From an alpha proteobacterium SCGC AAA028-C07 (GTDB lineage: Bacteria; Pseudomonadota; Alphaproteobacteria; Pelagibacterales; Pelagibacteraceae), in the NCBI GenBank assembly GCA_000419465.1, contig ATTB01000001.1, positions 1 through 64,000 on the forward strand: a DNA stretch of 64,000 nucleotides, given 5' to 3'. Position 1 is the stretch's first letter. Each line of letters opens with the position of its first letter. The notes beneath the pieces were generated by a model that had not been told where the DNA came from, did no database searches, and worked only from the letters and a program-made list of their open reading frames with translations. Shown in pieces: positions 1-12,040 of the stretch. The translations under genes were made by a program, and so were the position numbers.

Positions 1-430
1 TAAACCCAAGAAATAACTGAGGCCAAAATGTTATCCTTTTCATAAAAGGATAAGAAATAATTAACAATCCAGAAGACAGGCCTAAAATTTTAGAAAAATT
101 ATTAAACTGAAATAATATTATGAACGCAGGTATTAGTAGTAATAAAATAACAACCCAAGCAGTTTTCGTTGTTATTTTTCCTGAGGCTATTAAACGTTTT
201 TTTGTTCTTTTAACTTTGATATCAATTTTTTTGTCTACAATGTCATTATAGACGCAGCCAGCACTTCTCATGATTATTGAACCAACAAAAAATAGAATTA
301 AGTATTTAATAAATAGATAATTATTAACAACGTACCATTGGGTCATTGCTAAACTCCAAGCGCAAGGCCAGAATAGTAAAAAAATTCCTATTGGTTTATT
401 TAATCTTAATAGGCTAGCAAATTGGTACAT
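1..430 (-). CDS. ubiA: 4-hydroxybenzoate polyprenyltransferase, partial (C-terminus runs off the window)
   Basis: Reverse strand reads MYQFASLLRLNKPIGIFLLFWPCAWSLAMTQW...GSIIMRSAGCVYNDIVDKKIDIKVKRTKKRLIASGKI; UbiA NDxxDxxxD motif. Confidence 0.9.
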   Translation of the reverse strand, partial: MYQFASLLRLNKPIGIFLLFWPCAWSLAMTQWYVVNNYLFIKYLILFFVGSIIMRSAGCVYNDIVDKKIDIKVKRTKKRLIASGKITTKTAWVVILLLLIPAFIILFQFNNFSKILGLSSGLLIISYPFMKRITFWPQLFLGF

Positions 431-467
431 TTTGTAAAAATTAGATAATTTAGTTACAATAACAGTT

Positions 468-1187
468 ATGTCTTTAAAAGTAAGAATTTATTTAGATAAA
501 AAATTAAACCTAGATTTAGATTTAATTTTAGAAAAAGAAGATGCTCATTATTTAACGAATGTGATGCGTTTAAGAGAAGGGGATAATCTTTTTTTATTTA
601 ACTCTAAGGATGGAGAGTTTAAAGGAGAGATCATCGCCTTTGATAAAAAAAATATAAAGGTAAAATTAATTTCAAAAATTGAAAACATAAACAAACCTGG
701 AAAGATATCTTTGATATTTTCTTTAATTAAAAGTTCAAAATTAGATTATTTAATTCAAAAATGTACAGAAGTAGGTATTAAAAGTTTTTACCCTGTTATT
801 TCTGAAAAATCGGTTGCTAAAAATTTAAATATTCAGAGAACAGAAAAAATTATGAAAGAATCTTGCGAACAATCTAATCAGTTATATTTACCAGCTATTC
901 ATTCGGTTGAAAAGTTAGAGAAAAAACTCAAGTCTCTTGATAAAAATTCTATAGTTTTTTTTGCAGACATTAATTCCTCTAATAAAAAAATTGAAGAAGT
1001 TATTAAAAATAATAAAAATCGCGAATTTTATTTATTAATTGGTCCAGAAGGTGATTTTTCATTAAAAGAAAGAGATTTATTAAATAGTATGAGTAATTGT
1101 ATTCCTATTTCCTTAGGACAGAATATTTTAAGATCAGAAACAGCAGCCGTTGTAGGCCTTGTTATATTAAATTCTCTGATTAATTAA
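468..1187 (+). CDS. rsmE: 16S rRNA (uracil1498-N3)-methyltransferase
   Basis: ORF with LLIGPEGDFS...LGQNILRSETAA SPOUT motif. Confidence 0.9.
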   Translation: MSLKVRIYLDKKLNLDLDLILEKEDAHYLTNVMRLREGDNLFLFNSKDGEFKGEIIAFDKKNIKVKLISKIENINKPGKISLIFSLIKSSKLDYLIQKCTEVGIKSFYPVISEKSVAKNLNIQRTEKIMKESCEQSNQLYLPAIHSVEKLEKKLKSLDKNSIVFFADINSSNKKIEEVIKNNKNREFYLLIGPEGDFSLKERDLLNSMSNCIPISLGQNILRSETAAVVGLVILNSLIN

Positions 1188-2611
1188 TTTTGAGTTCCAC
1201 CAACAGTAATACCATCAATTAAAATTGTCGGTTGACCAACACCAACTGGTACCCATTGTCCATTTTTACCGCAGGTTCCAACACCAGCATCTAACTCCAT
1301 ATCATTACCAACCATTTTAACTTTTGTAAGGACATCAGGACCGTTACCAATTAGTGTTGTGCCTTTTAATGGTCTGCCAATTTTTCCATTTTTAATTTCA
1401 TAAGCTTCAGTGCAAGAGAAAACAAATTTACCGTTTGTGATATCTACTTGCCCACCGCCAAATGCAACGGCATAAATTCCCTTATCAACCGATTTAATTA
1501 TTTCGTCAGGATGATATTTTCCAGAAAGCATATAAGTGTTTGTCATACGAGGCATTGGCATGTGTTCAAAACTTTCTCTTCGACCGTTTCCTGTTGGCTG
1601 CACATTCATTAATCTTGCGTTTAATCTGTCTTGTATATAATTTTTTAATATTCCTTTTTCGATCAGAACAGTTTTATTAGTTGGGGTTCCTTCATCATCA
1701 ATAGTGATTGATCCTCTTCTATTTTCAATTGTCCCATCATCAACAACTGTTACTTGTTCGTCAGCTATTTTTTGCCCCATTAAATTTGAGAATGCTGAAG
1801 TTTTTTTTCTATTAAAATCCCCTTCAAGCCCATGCCCAATCGCTTCATGCAAAAGTATTCCAGGCCAACCAGGTCCTAGTACCACTTTCATTTCGCCAGC
1901 AGGAGCATCAACACTTTCAAGATTAATTAACGCTTGATTTAAGGCTATATCACAAACCTTTTTCCAATTTAATTCAGTGATGTATTCATCTAATATTTTT
2001 CTCCCACCCGTTCCATAGCTTCCCGTTTCTTTTCTTCCATTTTTTTCAACCATGACTGAAACATTAAATCTAACAAGGGGTCTTTTGTCTGAATAACTTT
2101 GATTGTCGGGTCTTATAATTTCTATTTGTTGGTATTCAGAAAATATTGAACTTGAAACTTGTTTAACATATGAATTTTTCGATCTTAAATATTTATCAAT
2201 TTTATTTAACAGATCTATTTTTTCAGAAAAATTTTTTGCTTCGATAGGATTAACATCTGTATATAGATATTTATTAGTTTTGTTTGGTCCTGAATTTATT
2301 TTTCCAGAGTAATTTTTATTAGCGTCCAGAATTATTTTTGCAGATTTTTTTAGAGATTCTTCTGTTAGTTCGTTGGAATGAGAATAGGTTGTAATGTCAT
2401 TATTAACTGATCTTAAACCATAACCTTTGCTAGAATCGTAACTCGTATTTTTGATTTTTCCATCATCTAATACCAGCGACTCTGAAACGGTAGATTCTAG
2501 GAATAACTCACCGTCATCACACTTAAAAAGAGTATTATTAACTATTGTTTCTGCTGACTTTTTTGAAATTGAATTTTCTTCTGAAAAAAACTCATTTAAA
2601 TTTGGGTTCAT
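1184..2611 (-). CDS. tldD: metalloprotease TldD
   Basis: HEAIGHGLEGDFNRK motif, full-length 475 aa. Confidence 0.93.
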   Translation of the reverse strand: MNPNLNEFFSEENSISKKSAETIVNNTLFKCDDGELFLESTVSESLVLDDGKIKNTSYDSSKGYGLRSVNNDITTYSHSNELTEESLKKSAKIILDANKNYSGKINSGPNKTNKYLYTDVNPIEAKNFSEKIDLLNKIDKYLRSKNSYVKQVSSSIFSEYQQIEIIRPDNQSYSDKRPLVRFNVSVMVEKNGRKETGSYGTGGRKILDEYITELNWKKVCDIALNQALINLESVDAPAGEMKVVLGPGWPGILLHEAIGHGLEGDFNRKKTSAFSNLMGQKIADEQVTVVDDGTIENRRGSITIDDEGTPTNKTVLIEKGILKNYIQDRLNARLMNVQPTGNGRRESFEHMPMPRMTNTYMLSGKYHPDEIIKSVDKGIYAVAFGGGQVDITNGKFVFSCTEAYEIKNGKIGRPLKGTTLIGNGPDVLTKVKMVGNDMELDAGVGTCGKNGQWVPVGVGQPTILIDGITVGGTQN

Positions 2612-2656
2612 TTTTAGATAAATTGTCGCAAATTTTTTGTATATATTTGTGATAAT

Positions 2657-2678
2657 AATATAGTTTAATAACTATATT
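2657..2678. promoter_or_regulatory. inverted repeat in the tldD/coxB divergent intergenic region
   Basis: AATATAGTT-TAAT-AACTATATT, perfect 9-bp arms, 22 bp before the coxB ATG. Confidence 0.4.
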
Positions 2679-2699
2679 TACAGAGTATATCTTTAATAA

Positions 2700-3530
2700 A
2701 TGACAAAAAAATTACTTAATAAATTTTATTTATCTTTAGTGCTTTTTATCTATCCAAGCATATCATTTGCAGCGAGCAATTGGCAAATGGGTTTTAATGA
2801 GTCAGTAACTTCTGTCATGGACGACATTGTTCATCTGCATGACCGTATTTTACTTCCAATTATAGTCGCAATATCTGTTTTTGTACTTTTTTTACTTTTG
2901 TATCCAGTTATACGATTTAGAGCTTCAAAAAATCCAGTACCTTCAAAAACATCACACAATACTTTTATAGAAATTTTATGGACGGTTATTCCTTGTTTGA
3001 TTTTAATAGTAATAGCGGTTCCATCATTTAGATTGCTTTATAAACAAGATGTTATTCCAAAAGCCGACGTTACTATCAAAGCCATAGGTTATCAGTGGTA
3101 CTGGGGTTATGAGTACCCAGATCAAAATATTGCATTTGATGCCAACATGGTTGAGACAAAAAATTTAAAACCAAATCAACCAAGACTTTTAGAAACTGAC
3201 AATCACGTTGTTGTTCCAGTTGGTAAAGTTGTTAAAGTTTTAATTACAGCTAATGACGTGTTGCATGCTTGGGCAGTCCCGTCTTTTGGAGTTAAAAGAG
3301 ATGCTGTTCCAGGAAGAATAAATGAAACTTGGTTTAAAGCTGAAAAAGAAGGCGTGTATTATGGACAATGTTCAGAATTATGTGGGTCTCGACATGCGTT
3401 TATGCCAATTACAGTAAGAGTAGTTTCAGAAAAACAATATAATGATTGGCTTAAGGAAGCCAAAGCTAAGTTTGCGAAATATCCAGAGAATAATGTTGTT
3501 GCAGAAAATTTAAAAAAGGAGAAAAAATAA
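2700..3530 (+). CDS. coxB: cytochrome c oxidase subunit II
   Basis: CuA motif YYGQCSELCGSRHAFMPI, IKAIGYQWYWGYEYPD. Confidence 0.95.
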   Translation: MTKKLLNKFYLSLVLFIYPSISFAASNWQMGFNESVTSVMDDIVHLHDRILLPIIVAISVFVLFLLLYPVIRFRASKNPVPSKTSHNTFIEILWTVIPCLILIVIAVPSFRLLYKQDVIPKADVTIKAIGYQWYWGYEYPDQNIAFDANMVETKNLKPNQPRLLETDNHVVVPVGKVVKVLITANDVLHAWAVPSFGVKRDAVPGRINETWFKAEKEGVYYGQCSELCGSRHAFMPITVRVVSEKQYNDWLKEAKAKFAKYPENNVVAENLKKEKK

Positions 3531-5129
<1,599 letters not shown>

Positions 5130-5138
5130 TTAAATAAA

Positions 5139-6056
5139 GTGTACAAATCCACATTTGCTAATTATCAAAAAAGTAAAAATATTTTAATTCTTAAAAATTT
5201 TTATAATTTAATGAAACCAAGAGTTATGTCTCTTGTGGTTTTTACTGCTCTTGTAGGCTTAATTATTTCAAATAAGCAGGTAGATTTTTTAACATCAGCT
5301 TCAGCATTGTTTTTTGTAGCATTAGGTGCGGGCGCGGCCGGAGCACTTAATATGTGGTACGACTCAGAAATTGATGCTGTGATGTCTCGCACATGCTTAA
5401 GACCAATTCCGCTTGGTAAAATTTCAAACACACAGGCATTATATTTTGGTGTTTTTTTAAGCTTAATCTCTATTGCAGGATTGTATTTTGTTTCAAATAT
5501 TCTGTCAGCTTCAATACTAGCTATTACTATCGGTTTTTATATTTTTATTTATACGATTTGGCTAAAAAGAAGAAGTGTTCAGAATATTGTAATAGGAGGA
5601 GCGGCCGGAGCATTTCCACCAGTTATAGGCTGGACTATTGCCAATAATAATTTGTCGATTGAACCAATAATTTTATTTTTAATTATATTTTTTTGGACTC
5701 CATCTCATTTTTGGTCATTATCTTTATATAAATCTGAGGATTATAAAAAAGCTAAAATCCCAATGCTACCAGTTGTATCAGGCGTAGATTTTACTAAGAA
5801 AAATATTTTTGCTTATGCACTTATGTTGTTTCCTATAACTATACTTCCTTTTTATTTTAATTTTGCAGGTTTAGTTTATTTAGTGCCAACTATTATTTTA
5901 GGATTATTTTATATTTTTTTAACATTTAAATTATTAAAAACTAATAACAAAAAAGAAACAGCAAAACTCTCAAAAAAAATATTTGCTTTTTCTATTTTGT
6001 ATTTGTTTTTAATTTTTACGTTATTGTTAATTGAAAGTTTTATTAAATTTTTTTAA
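5139..6056 (+). CDS. ctaB: protoheme IX farnesyltransferase (heme o synthase)
   Basis: LNMWYDSEIDAVMSRTCLRPIPLGKI motif; GTG start; in the cox operon. Confidence 0.93.
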   Translation: MYKSTFANYQKSKNILILKNFYNLMKPRVMSLVVFTALVGLIISNKQVDFLTSASALFFVALGAGAAGALNMWYDSEIDAVMSRTCLRPIPLGKISNTQALYFGVFLSLISIAGLYFVSNILSASILAITIGFYIFIYTIWLKRRSVQNIVIGGAAGAFPPVIGWTIANNNLSIEPIILFLIIFFWTPSHFWSLSLYKSEDYKKAKIPMLPVVSGVDFTKKNIFAYALMLFPITILPFYFNFAGLVYLVPTIILGLFYIFLTFKLLKTNNKKETAKLSKKIFAFSILYLFLIFTLLLIESFIKFF

Positions 6057-6163
6057 TGAAAAAAAATTATATCACAGCAATTCTATTAATATTATTAGTA
6101 ATATTCTTTTTTATATTTACAATTTTAAATATAGGAAACGGAATATTTGTTAGACCTTTATGA
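6056..6163 (+). CDS. small single-TM protein between ctaB and ctaG (CoxF-like position), absent from the ORF track
   Basis: ATG overlaps the ctaB stop (TAATG) and its TGA overlaps the ctaG ATG (ATGA); [35 protein letters not shown]. Confidence 0.65.
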   Translation: MKKNYITAILLILLVIFFFIFTILNIGNGIFVRPL

Positions 6164-6708
6164 GCTCGCAAACTAAAAATAAAATTAATCCTATCTATTT
6201 AGTTGTTATATTTTTTGTGATGCTCGGATTGTCTTATGCTTCGGTTCCACTTTATGAATTGTTTTGTAAAGTAACCGGATTTGGTGGAACAACGAAAGTT
6301 GCTAAAGAAGTTCCGAATGTTATTATAAATCATAATGTTACAACTAGATTTGATACTAACGTTGCAAAAGGTTTGTTTTGGGATTTTAAAGTAGAAAAAA
6401 TAAAATTAGATATTAACCCAGGCCAAGTCTTAACTAATAAATTTATAGTAAAAAATTTAGGAAACGAAACTTCAACAGCGGTTTCAACATTTAATGTCAC
6501 TCCTGATTCTGCTGGGAAATATTTTAACAAAATTAGCTGTTTTTGTTTTGAGCAACAAACTTTAAAAGGCAAAGAAACAATGGTGTTTGAAATGGCATAT
6601 TTTATTGACCCAAAAATAGTAGACGACTTATCTACAAAGGAAATTAAGGATATTACTTTATCTTATACTTTTTTTGATGTAGCTAATTTTAAAAAGGATA
6701 AAAATTAA
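6160..6708 (+). CDS. ctaG: cytochrome c oxidase assembly protein CtaG/Cox11
   Basis: [29 protein letters not shown] copper motif. Confidence 0.95.
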   Translation: MSSQTKNKINPIYLVVIFFVMLGLSYASVPLYELFCKVTGFGGTTKVAKEVPNVIINHNVTTRFDTNVAKGLFWDFKVEKIKLDINPGQVLTNKFIVKNLGNETSTAVSTFNVTPDSAGKYFNKISCFCFEQQTLKGKETMVFEMAYFIDPKIVDDLSTKEIKDITLSYTFFDVANFKKDKN

Positions 6709-7502
6709 TGTCAGACAGTCATAAAAAAGGACATGATTATCACCTGGTAGATCCAAGTATTTGGCCGATCACCATTTCTTTTTCTGCAATGATTTTAGCA
6801 TTTGGAACTGTGTACTATATGCATGCCAAATCTTTTTGGCTTTTATTAATTGGATTAGCTTTAACACTTTATTCTATGTTTATGTGGTTTAGAGACGTTG
6901 TTATTGAAGGCGAGCATAAAGGCGATCACACTCCGGTTGTTCAAATTGGTCTTAGATATGGAATGACGCTCTTTATAATATCTGAAATTATGTTTTTTGT
7001 TGCTTGGTTTTGGGCTTACTTTGATTCAAGTCTTTTTCCAGATGCAGTTATAGGAGGTGTATGGCCACCTAAAGGCATACAGACTTTAGATCCTTGGCAT
7101 ATACCTTTAATAAATACTTTAATTCTGCTTTTATCAGGAACGACCGTGACTTGGGCGCACCACTCCATGTTAGAGAATGACCGAAAAGGATTGTTAAATG
7201 GATTGTTATTAACGGTAATTCTTGGGGTTATTTTTACTTGTTTTCAAGCTTACGAGTATATGGTTGCTGATTTTAAGATTAGCACAGGAATTTATGGAGC
7301 GACTTTTTATATGGCCACAGGTTTTCATGGTTTTCATGTGCTTGTTGGAACAATCTTCTTAGCAGTTTGCTACTTTAGAGCAAAAGCTGGGCACTATAAG
7401 CCTGATCATCATTTTGGATTTGAAGCTGCAGCGTGGTATTGGCATTTTGTTGATGTAGTTTGGCTGTTCTTATTTGCTTCAATATATATTTGGGGAAGTT
7501 AA
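6708..7502 (+). CDS. coxC: cytochrome c oxidase subunit III
   Basis: [36 protein letters not shown]. Confidence 0.96.
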   Translation: MSDSHKKGHDYHLVDPSIWPITISFSAMILAFGTVYYMHAKSFWLLLIGLALTLYSMFMWFRDVVIEGEHKGDHTPVVQIGLRYGMTLFIISEIMFFVAWFWAYFDSSLFPDAVIGGVWPPKGIQTLDPWHIPLINTLILLLSGTTVTWAHHSMLENDRKGLLNGLLLTVILGVIFTCFQAYEYMVADFKISTGIYGATFYMATGFHGFHVLVGTIFLAVCYFRAKAGHYKPDHHFGFEAAAWYWHFVDVVWLFLFASIYIWGS

Positions 7503-7511
7503 TAGACCGTT

Positions 7512-8162
7512 TTGTTTAAAATTAAATCATTAGATATATTCTTTATATTTTTTATATTCACCGTTCTCTCTTTGGGAACGTGGCAAGTTTATAGACTGTA
7601 TTTAAAAAATAACTTAATTTCTGATTTAGAAAAAAATCTAAAAACAAGTTCAATTAATTTTAACGTAGATATAGATAAAGAATACACAAAAATTTTATTT
7701 AAAAAAAAAGATTTAAATACAAAAATATTTTTATATCATCTTAATAAAGGAGAGATAGGCTTCAAAGTTATAGTCCCTTATGAAATTAATAGTTCGTTAT
7801 TAGTTTTAGTGGATAAAGGATGGATTAGAAAAGATAAGATTAATTTAATAAAAAATACCTTATTTAATGATGATATTATTGAAGGCTATACAAGGAAAAT
7901 AAGAGAAAAAAACTTATTTACTCCGAATAATAATATTAAAGAAGATTTTTTATATTCAGTTGAGATTGATAATTTGAAGAAATCTCTAAACAAGAATATT
8001 TATCCATTATTAATTATTCAAACTTCAAAAACTAACAAAGATATTATTCCTAATGATTATGAGGTTCGTCTGCCAAATAATCATTTGCAATATGCTATAA
8101 CATGGTATGGCTTAGCAATATTTACTATAATTTTTTTTTTATATTATAGAAAGAAATTTTAA
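7512..8162 (+). CDS. SURF1 family cytochrome oxidase biogenesis protein
   Basis: LSLGTWQVYRLYLK N-terminus, VLVDKGWIRKDK, C-terminal NNHLQYAITWYGLA; TTG start. Confidence 0.88.
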   Translation: MFKIKSLDIFFIFFIFTVLSLGTWQVYRLYLKNNLISDLEKNLKTSSINFNVDIDKEYTKILFKKKDLNTKIFLYHLNKGEIGFKVIVPYEINSSLLVLVDKGWIRKDKINLIKNTLFNDDIIEGYTRKIREKNLFTPNNNIKEDFLYSVEIDNLKKSLNKNIYPLLIIQTSKTNKDIIPNDYEVRLPNNHLQYAITWYGLAIFTIIFFLYYRKKF

Positions 8163-9562
8163 TGAAATACATCAGTACTAGAAACAATAAAAAAACTTAT
8201 AATTTTATTGATACTTTTCTAAATGGGCTTGCCCACGATGGTGGTCTTTATATTCCTAAAAAGATACCGCACTTATCTAAGTTTGTATTGAAAAGATTAT
8301 CAAAATTAAATTACAATGATTTAGCTTATGAAATTATTAAGATTTACACAGGCAATGCTTTTTCAAAAAGTGAGTTAAAAAAAATTATAAAAAAGTCTTA
8401 TAAAGAATTTGATAGTAATAATGTAGTAAAATTTTCAAGAGTAAAAAATTTTAATTTAGTAGAATTATACCACGGCCCAACTTTAGCTTTCAAAGATATT
8501 GCAATGCAAGTGATAGGTAATATGTACGAAACAATTCTTTCAAAAAGCAAAAATAGAATTAATCTAGTCACAGCAACATCTGGAGATACTGGTGCCGCAG
8601 CTATCGATGCTGTAAAAAATAAAAAAAATTTAAGAATTTTTGTTTTACATCCAAAAGGAAAAGTTTCTATAACGCAGAGGAAGCTTATGACTACGGTGAA
8701 TTCAAAGAATGTGTTTAATATTGCGGTTAAGGGGTCATTTGATGATTGTCAAACATTAGTAAAATCATTGTTTAATGATAGTCACTTTAGAAGTTCTATT
8801 AACATGTCAGGAGTTAACTCAATAAATTGGGCAAGAATTGTTATTCAAATAGTTTACTATTTTTATTCACATTTTCGTTTATCTGAAAAAAATAAAAAAA
8901 GCGTTTTTTCAGTTCCAACAGGAAATTTTGGAGATATTTATGCTGGTTATATCGCTTACAAAATGGGCTTACCTATATCTAGATTAATTATTGCGACAAA
9001 TGAAAATGATCTTTTATATAAATTTTTGAAAAATGGAATTTATAGGCCGTCAAAAGTAAAATTTAGTATTTCTCCAAGTATGGACATACAAGTGGCCAGT
9101 AACTTTGAAAGATTAATTTCTTCTTACTATAACAATAATTCTAAAAAAATATCGGAGTTAATGAAGCGGCTTAATAGCAAGGGTTTTTATAAGATAGATA
9201 AGAATATTTTAAATAAAATTAAAAATATTTTTTATTCCAAGTCTGTAAATGCAGATAATACTAAAAACACTATTAAATCAGTTTATAAATATAATAATAA
9301 AATATTAGATCCGCATTCCTCGGTTGGCTTAAAGGCTTTGGAGGATTATTATTTAAATCATAGCAAAAAATCAGAGAATCTATTTTGTTTAGAAACTGCG
9401 CATCCCGCTAAATTTTCAGAAACTATTTATAAAATATTAAGAAGAAATCCAAAGATCCCCAATGAGATTAGTAAAAATCTTAAAAAGAAAGAATTTTATA
9501 ACGTGTTGCCTAATAACTTAAATAAAATTAAAAATTATATAAGAGCTAATCGTTTGCATTAG
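8162..9562 (+). CDS. thrC: threonine synthase
   Basis: HGPTLAFKDIAMQ, TATSGDTGAAAIDA. Confidence 0.95.
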   Translation: MKYISTRNNKKTYNFIDTFLNGLAHDGGLYIPKKIPHLSKFVLKRLSKLNYNDLAYEIIKIYTGNAFSKSELKKIIKKSYKEFDSNNVVKFSRVKNFNLVELYHGPTLAFKDIAMQVIGNMYETILSKSKNRINLVTATSGDTGAAAIDAVKNKKNLRIFVLHPKGKVSITQRKLMTTVNSKNVFNIAVKGSFDDCQTLVKSLFNDSHFRSSINMSGVNSINWARIVIQIVYYFYSHFRLSEKNKKSVFSVPTGNFGDIYAGYIAYKMGLPISRLIIATNENDLLYKFLKNGIYRPSKVKFSISPSMDIQVASNFERLISSYYNNNSKKISELMKRLNSKGFYKIDKNILNKIKNIFYSKSVNADNTKNTIKSVYKYNNKILDPHSSVGLKALEDYYLNHSKKSENLFCLETAHPAKFSETIYKILRRNPKIPNEISKNLKKKEFYNVLPNNLNKIKNYIRANRLH

Positions 9563-9980
9563 CAGCGTTCCTTGCAAGAATATCTACTTTGTTATTATAT
9601 TCGTTGATAGAGTGAGCTTTTACCCAGTTCCAAGTAATTTCCTTTTTGCTAATTACATTATCTAATTTTGTCCAAAGATCTTTATTTTTTACATCTTTTT
9701 TGTTGGAATTTTTCCAATTATTTAATTTCCAATTATTAATCCATTTTTCAATACCGTCTTTGACGTATTTAGAGTCTGTATAAATCTTTATTTTTTTATC
9801 TTGTTTAATTTTCAATAAAGCATTTATAGCCGCTGTTAATTCCATTCTATTGTTTGTAGATTCTTTTTCAGACCCAAATATTGTCTCTTCTTTGTTATCA
9901 TTAATAATTACAGCGGCCCAACCTCCCTTTCCAGGATTACCTAAGCAAGAACCGTCTGTATAAATTATAATCTCATTCAT
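9546..9980 (-). CDS. rnhA: ribonuclease HI
   Basis: IYTDGSCLGNPGKGGWAAVI, NNRMELTAAI. Confidence 0.95.
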   Translation of the reverse strand: MNEIIIYTDGSCLGNPGKGGWAAVIINDNKEETIFGSEKESTNNRMELTAAINALLKIKQDKKIKIYTDSKYVKDGIEKWINNWKLNNWKNSNKKDVKNKDLWTKLDNVISKKEITWNWVKAHSINEYNNKVDILARNAANAND

Positions 9981-10939
9981 TAAATAAAATATTCGTTAAA
10001 ATTTTTAATAGTTGAATGAAACTCAATTTTTTTAAAGTATTCAAAAGGATCTTTAATTTTAACATCTGCTTTATTATCGGTGTTATAAAAATCATATAGT
10101 CTTGTTAAAAAAAATCTCATAGCTGCACCCATACAGAGAATAGGTAAATATTTTTTTTCATCTTCACTTAACGCTCTTATTGATGAATATCCATCTATAA
10201 GATTTTTGGCTTTTGTCATATTGAATGTAGAATTGTTATCAAAACATATAGAGTTTAAGCAAATTCCTATTTCATAAGCAAAGAAATCGTTGCACGCGAA
10301 ATAAAAATCTATAATTCCCGAAACTTTATTCTTTGTAAAAAATATATTATCTGGAAATAAATCTGCATGAATGATGCCTTTAGGTAAATTTTTAGGCCAT
10401 TTACCTTTTAAGTAACTTAAATAATTATTAGTTTTTTTAATAATAGATTCGTCTAAATCTTTTTTTTTTTTAATAGTTTTTTCAAAAATATTTTGCCAAC
10501 TTTCAATAGATAAATTATTTTTTCTACTAATTTTAAATTTTTTTGTTATCTCGTGTAATTGAGCCGTTATTTTTCCTATTTCAAAACAGTCTTCACTAGT
10601 TATTTTATTCTTAGATTGTCCATTTAAAAAAGTTACTAAAGCAGCATTTTTATTCTTAATTTTATTAATTTTTTCATTCTTTTTATTTGCAATGGGTTTT
10701 GGGCAAGGAAATCTATTATCTGACAAACTAGACAGCAATTTTATAAAAAACGGTAAATCATTTTCATCAACTCTTTTTTCATAAATAGTAAGAATGTAAT
10801 CTTGTTCTGATGTTTTTATAAAATAATTTGTATTTTCTACTCCCTCTGTAATTCCTTTATAATCTTTAAAGTTATTAATATTGTACTGCTCTAAAAATTG
10901 CTCCACTTCTGGATGTTCTAATTTAGTATATACAGCCAT
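9980..10939 (-). CDS. thrB: homoserine kinase (ThrB type II, APH fold)
   Basis: MAVYTKLEHPEVEQFLEQY, GIIHADLFPDNIFF, IIDFYFAC. Confidence 0.92.
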   Translation of the reverse strand: MAVYTKLEHPEVEQFLEQYNINNFKDYKGITEGVENTNYFIKTSEQDYILTIYEKRVDENDLPFFIKLLSSLSDNRFPCPKPIANKKNEKINKIKNKNAALVTFLNGQSKNKITSEDCFEIGKITAQLHEITKKFKISRKNNLSIESWQNIFEKTIKKKKDLDESIIKKTNNYLSYLKGKWPKNLPKGIIHADLFPDNIFFTKNKVSGIIDFYFACNDFFAYEIGICLNSICFDNNSTFNMTKAKNLIDGYSSIRALSEDEKKYLPILCMGAAMRFFLTRLYDFYNTDNKADVKIKDPFEYFKKIEFHSTIKNFNEYFI

Positions 10940-11889
10940 TATTTAATGAGCATTGTAGGAAGTTTAAAAGAAACTTTTTCAACAGAAGTAATTACTTCTT
11001 CAAGTTTAATATTGGTAATACTTTTAATTTCTTTAATTAAATTCTCAACCAATATTTCAGGAGCTGAGGCGCCAGAACTAATACCTATATTTTTAGAATT
11101 TTTAATTTTATCAACGGGTAATGCTTGATCAGAGTGCATCAGGATACTTTCCTTGGAACCAAATCTTTTTGCAACTTCTACTAATCTTTGTGAGTTAGAA
11201 GAGCTCTTACTACCAACAATTAAAAATAAATCACATTTCCCTGCAATTTGTTTAACAGCTTCTTGGCGATTTGTAGTTGCATAACAAATGTCACTTTTAA
11301 TTGGTTCTTTTATTGAAGGATATTTTTTTTTCAATAAGGATATAATTTCTAAAGTATCATCCACTGAAAGAGTAGTTTGCGTGATATATGCAAATTTATT
11401 ATTTTTAATTTTTGGAAAATAATTATCTACATCGTCTTTATTTTCAATTAATGTAATATAATTATTATCTATTTGTCCTATAGTTCCAATTACTTCTGGG
11501 TGGTTTTTATGACCAATAAAAATAATATTAAACTCTTCTTTTGCTAACATTTCAGCCTCCTTATGAACTTTTGTCACCAAAGGGCATGTTGCGTCTATGT
11601 AAATAATGTTATTTAATTTTGCTTCATTAATTACTTTTTTAGGAACCCCGTGAGCTGAGAATATAACAGGTCTAGATTTATCTTTTATTTCAGAAAGCTC
11701 TTCAACAAATATTGCTCCAAGCGATCTTAGATTTTCAACGACAAACTGATTGTGTACTATTTCGTGTCTCACATAAACTGGAGCTCCAAATTTATTAATA
11801 GTTTTTTTTACGATTTCAACTGCTCTATCTACGCCGGCACAAAATCCTCTTGGACTTGCTAGAAATACGTTTACAATTTTTTGTTCCAT
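10939..11889 (-). CDS. ispH: 4-hydroxy-3-methylbut-2-enyl diphosphate reductase
   Basis: LASPRGFCAGVDRAV, ATCPLVTKVH; ORF extends to 11943 but the Met at 11889 (MEQKIVNVFLASPRG) is the likely start. Confidence 0.93.
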   Translation of the reverse strand: MEQKIVNVFLASPRGFCAGVDRAVEIVKKTINKFGAPVYVRHEIVHNQFVVENLRSLGAIFVEELSEIKDKSRPVIFSAHGVPKKVINEAKLNNIIYIDATCPLVTKVHKEAEMLAKEEFNIIFIGHKNHPEVIGTIGQIDNNYITLIENKDDVDNYFPKIKNNKFAYITQTTLSVDDTLEIISLLKKKYPSIKEPIKSDICYATTNRQEAVKQIAGKCDLFLIVGSKSSSNSQRLVEVAKRFGSKESILMHSDQALPVDKIKNSKNIGISSGASAPEILVENLIKEIKSITNIKLEEVITSVEKVSFKLPTMLIK

Positions 11890-12040
11890 TAAATTTTTAA
11901 ATCTTGAACTTAGTATTATATTAGGAAGCTTTATAGAGACCAAACCAATAAATATAAATAGTATCTATAAATTCACATCTAATTAAAATTAATTTTTTGT
12001 TCATTGAAATAACTTAACATACAATTTATGCTATAATAGC

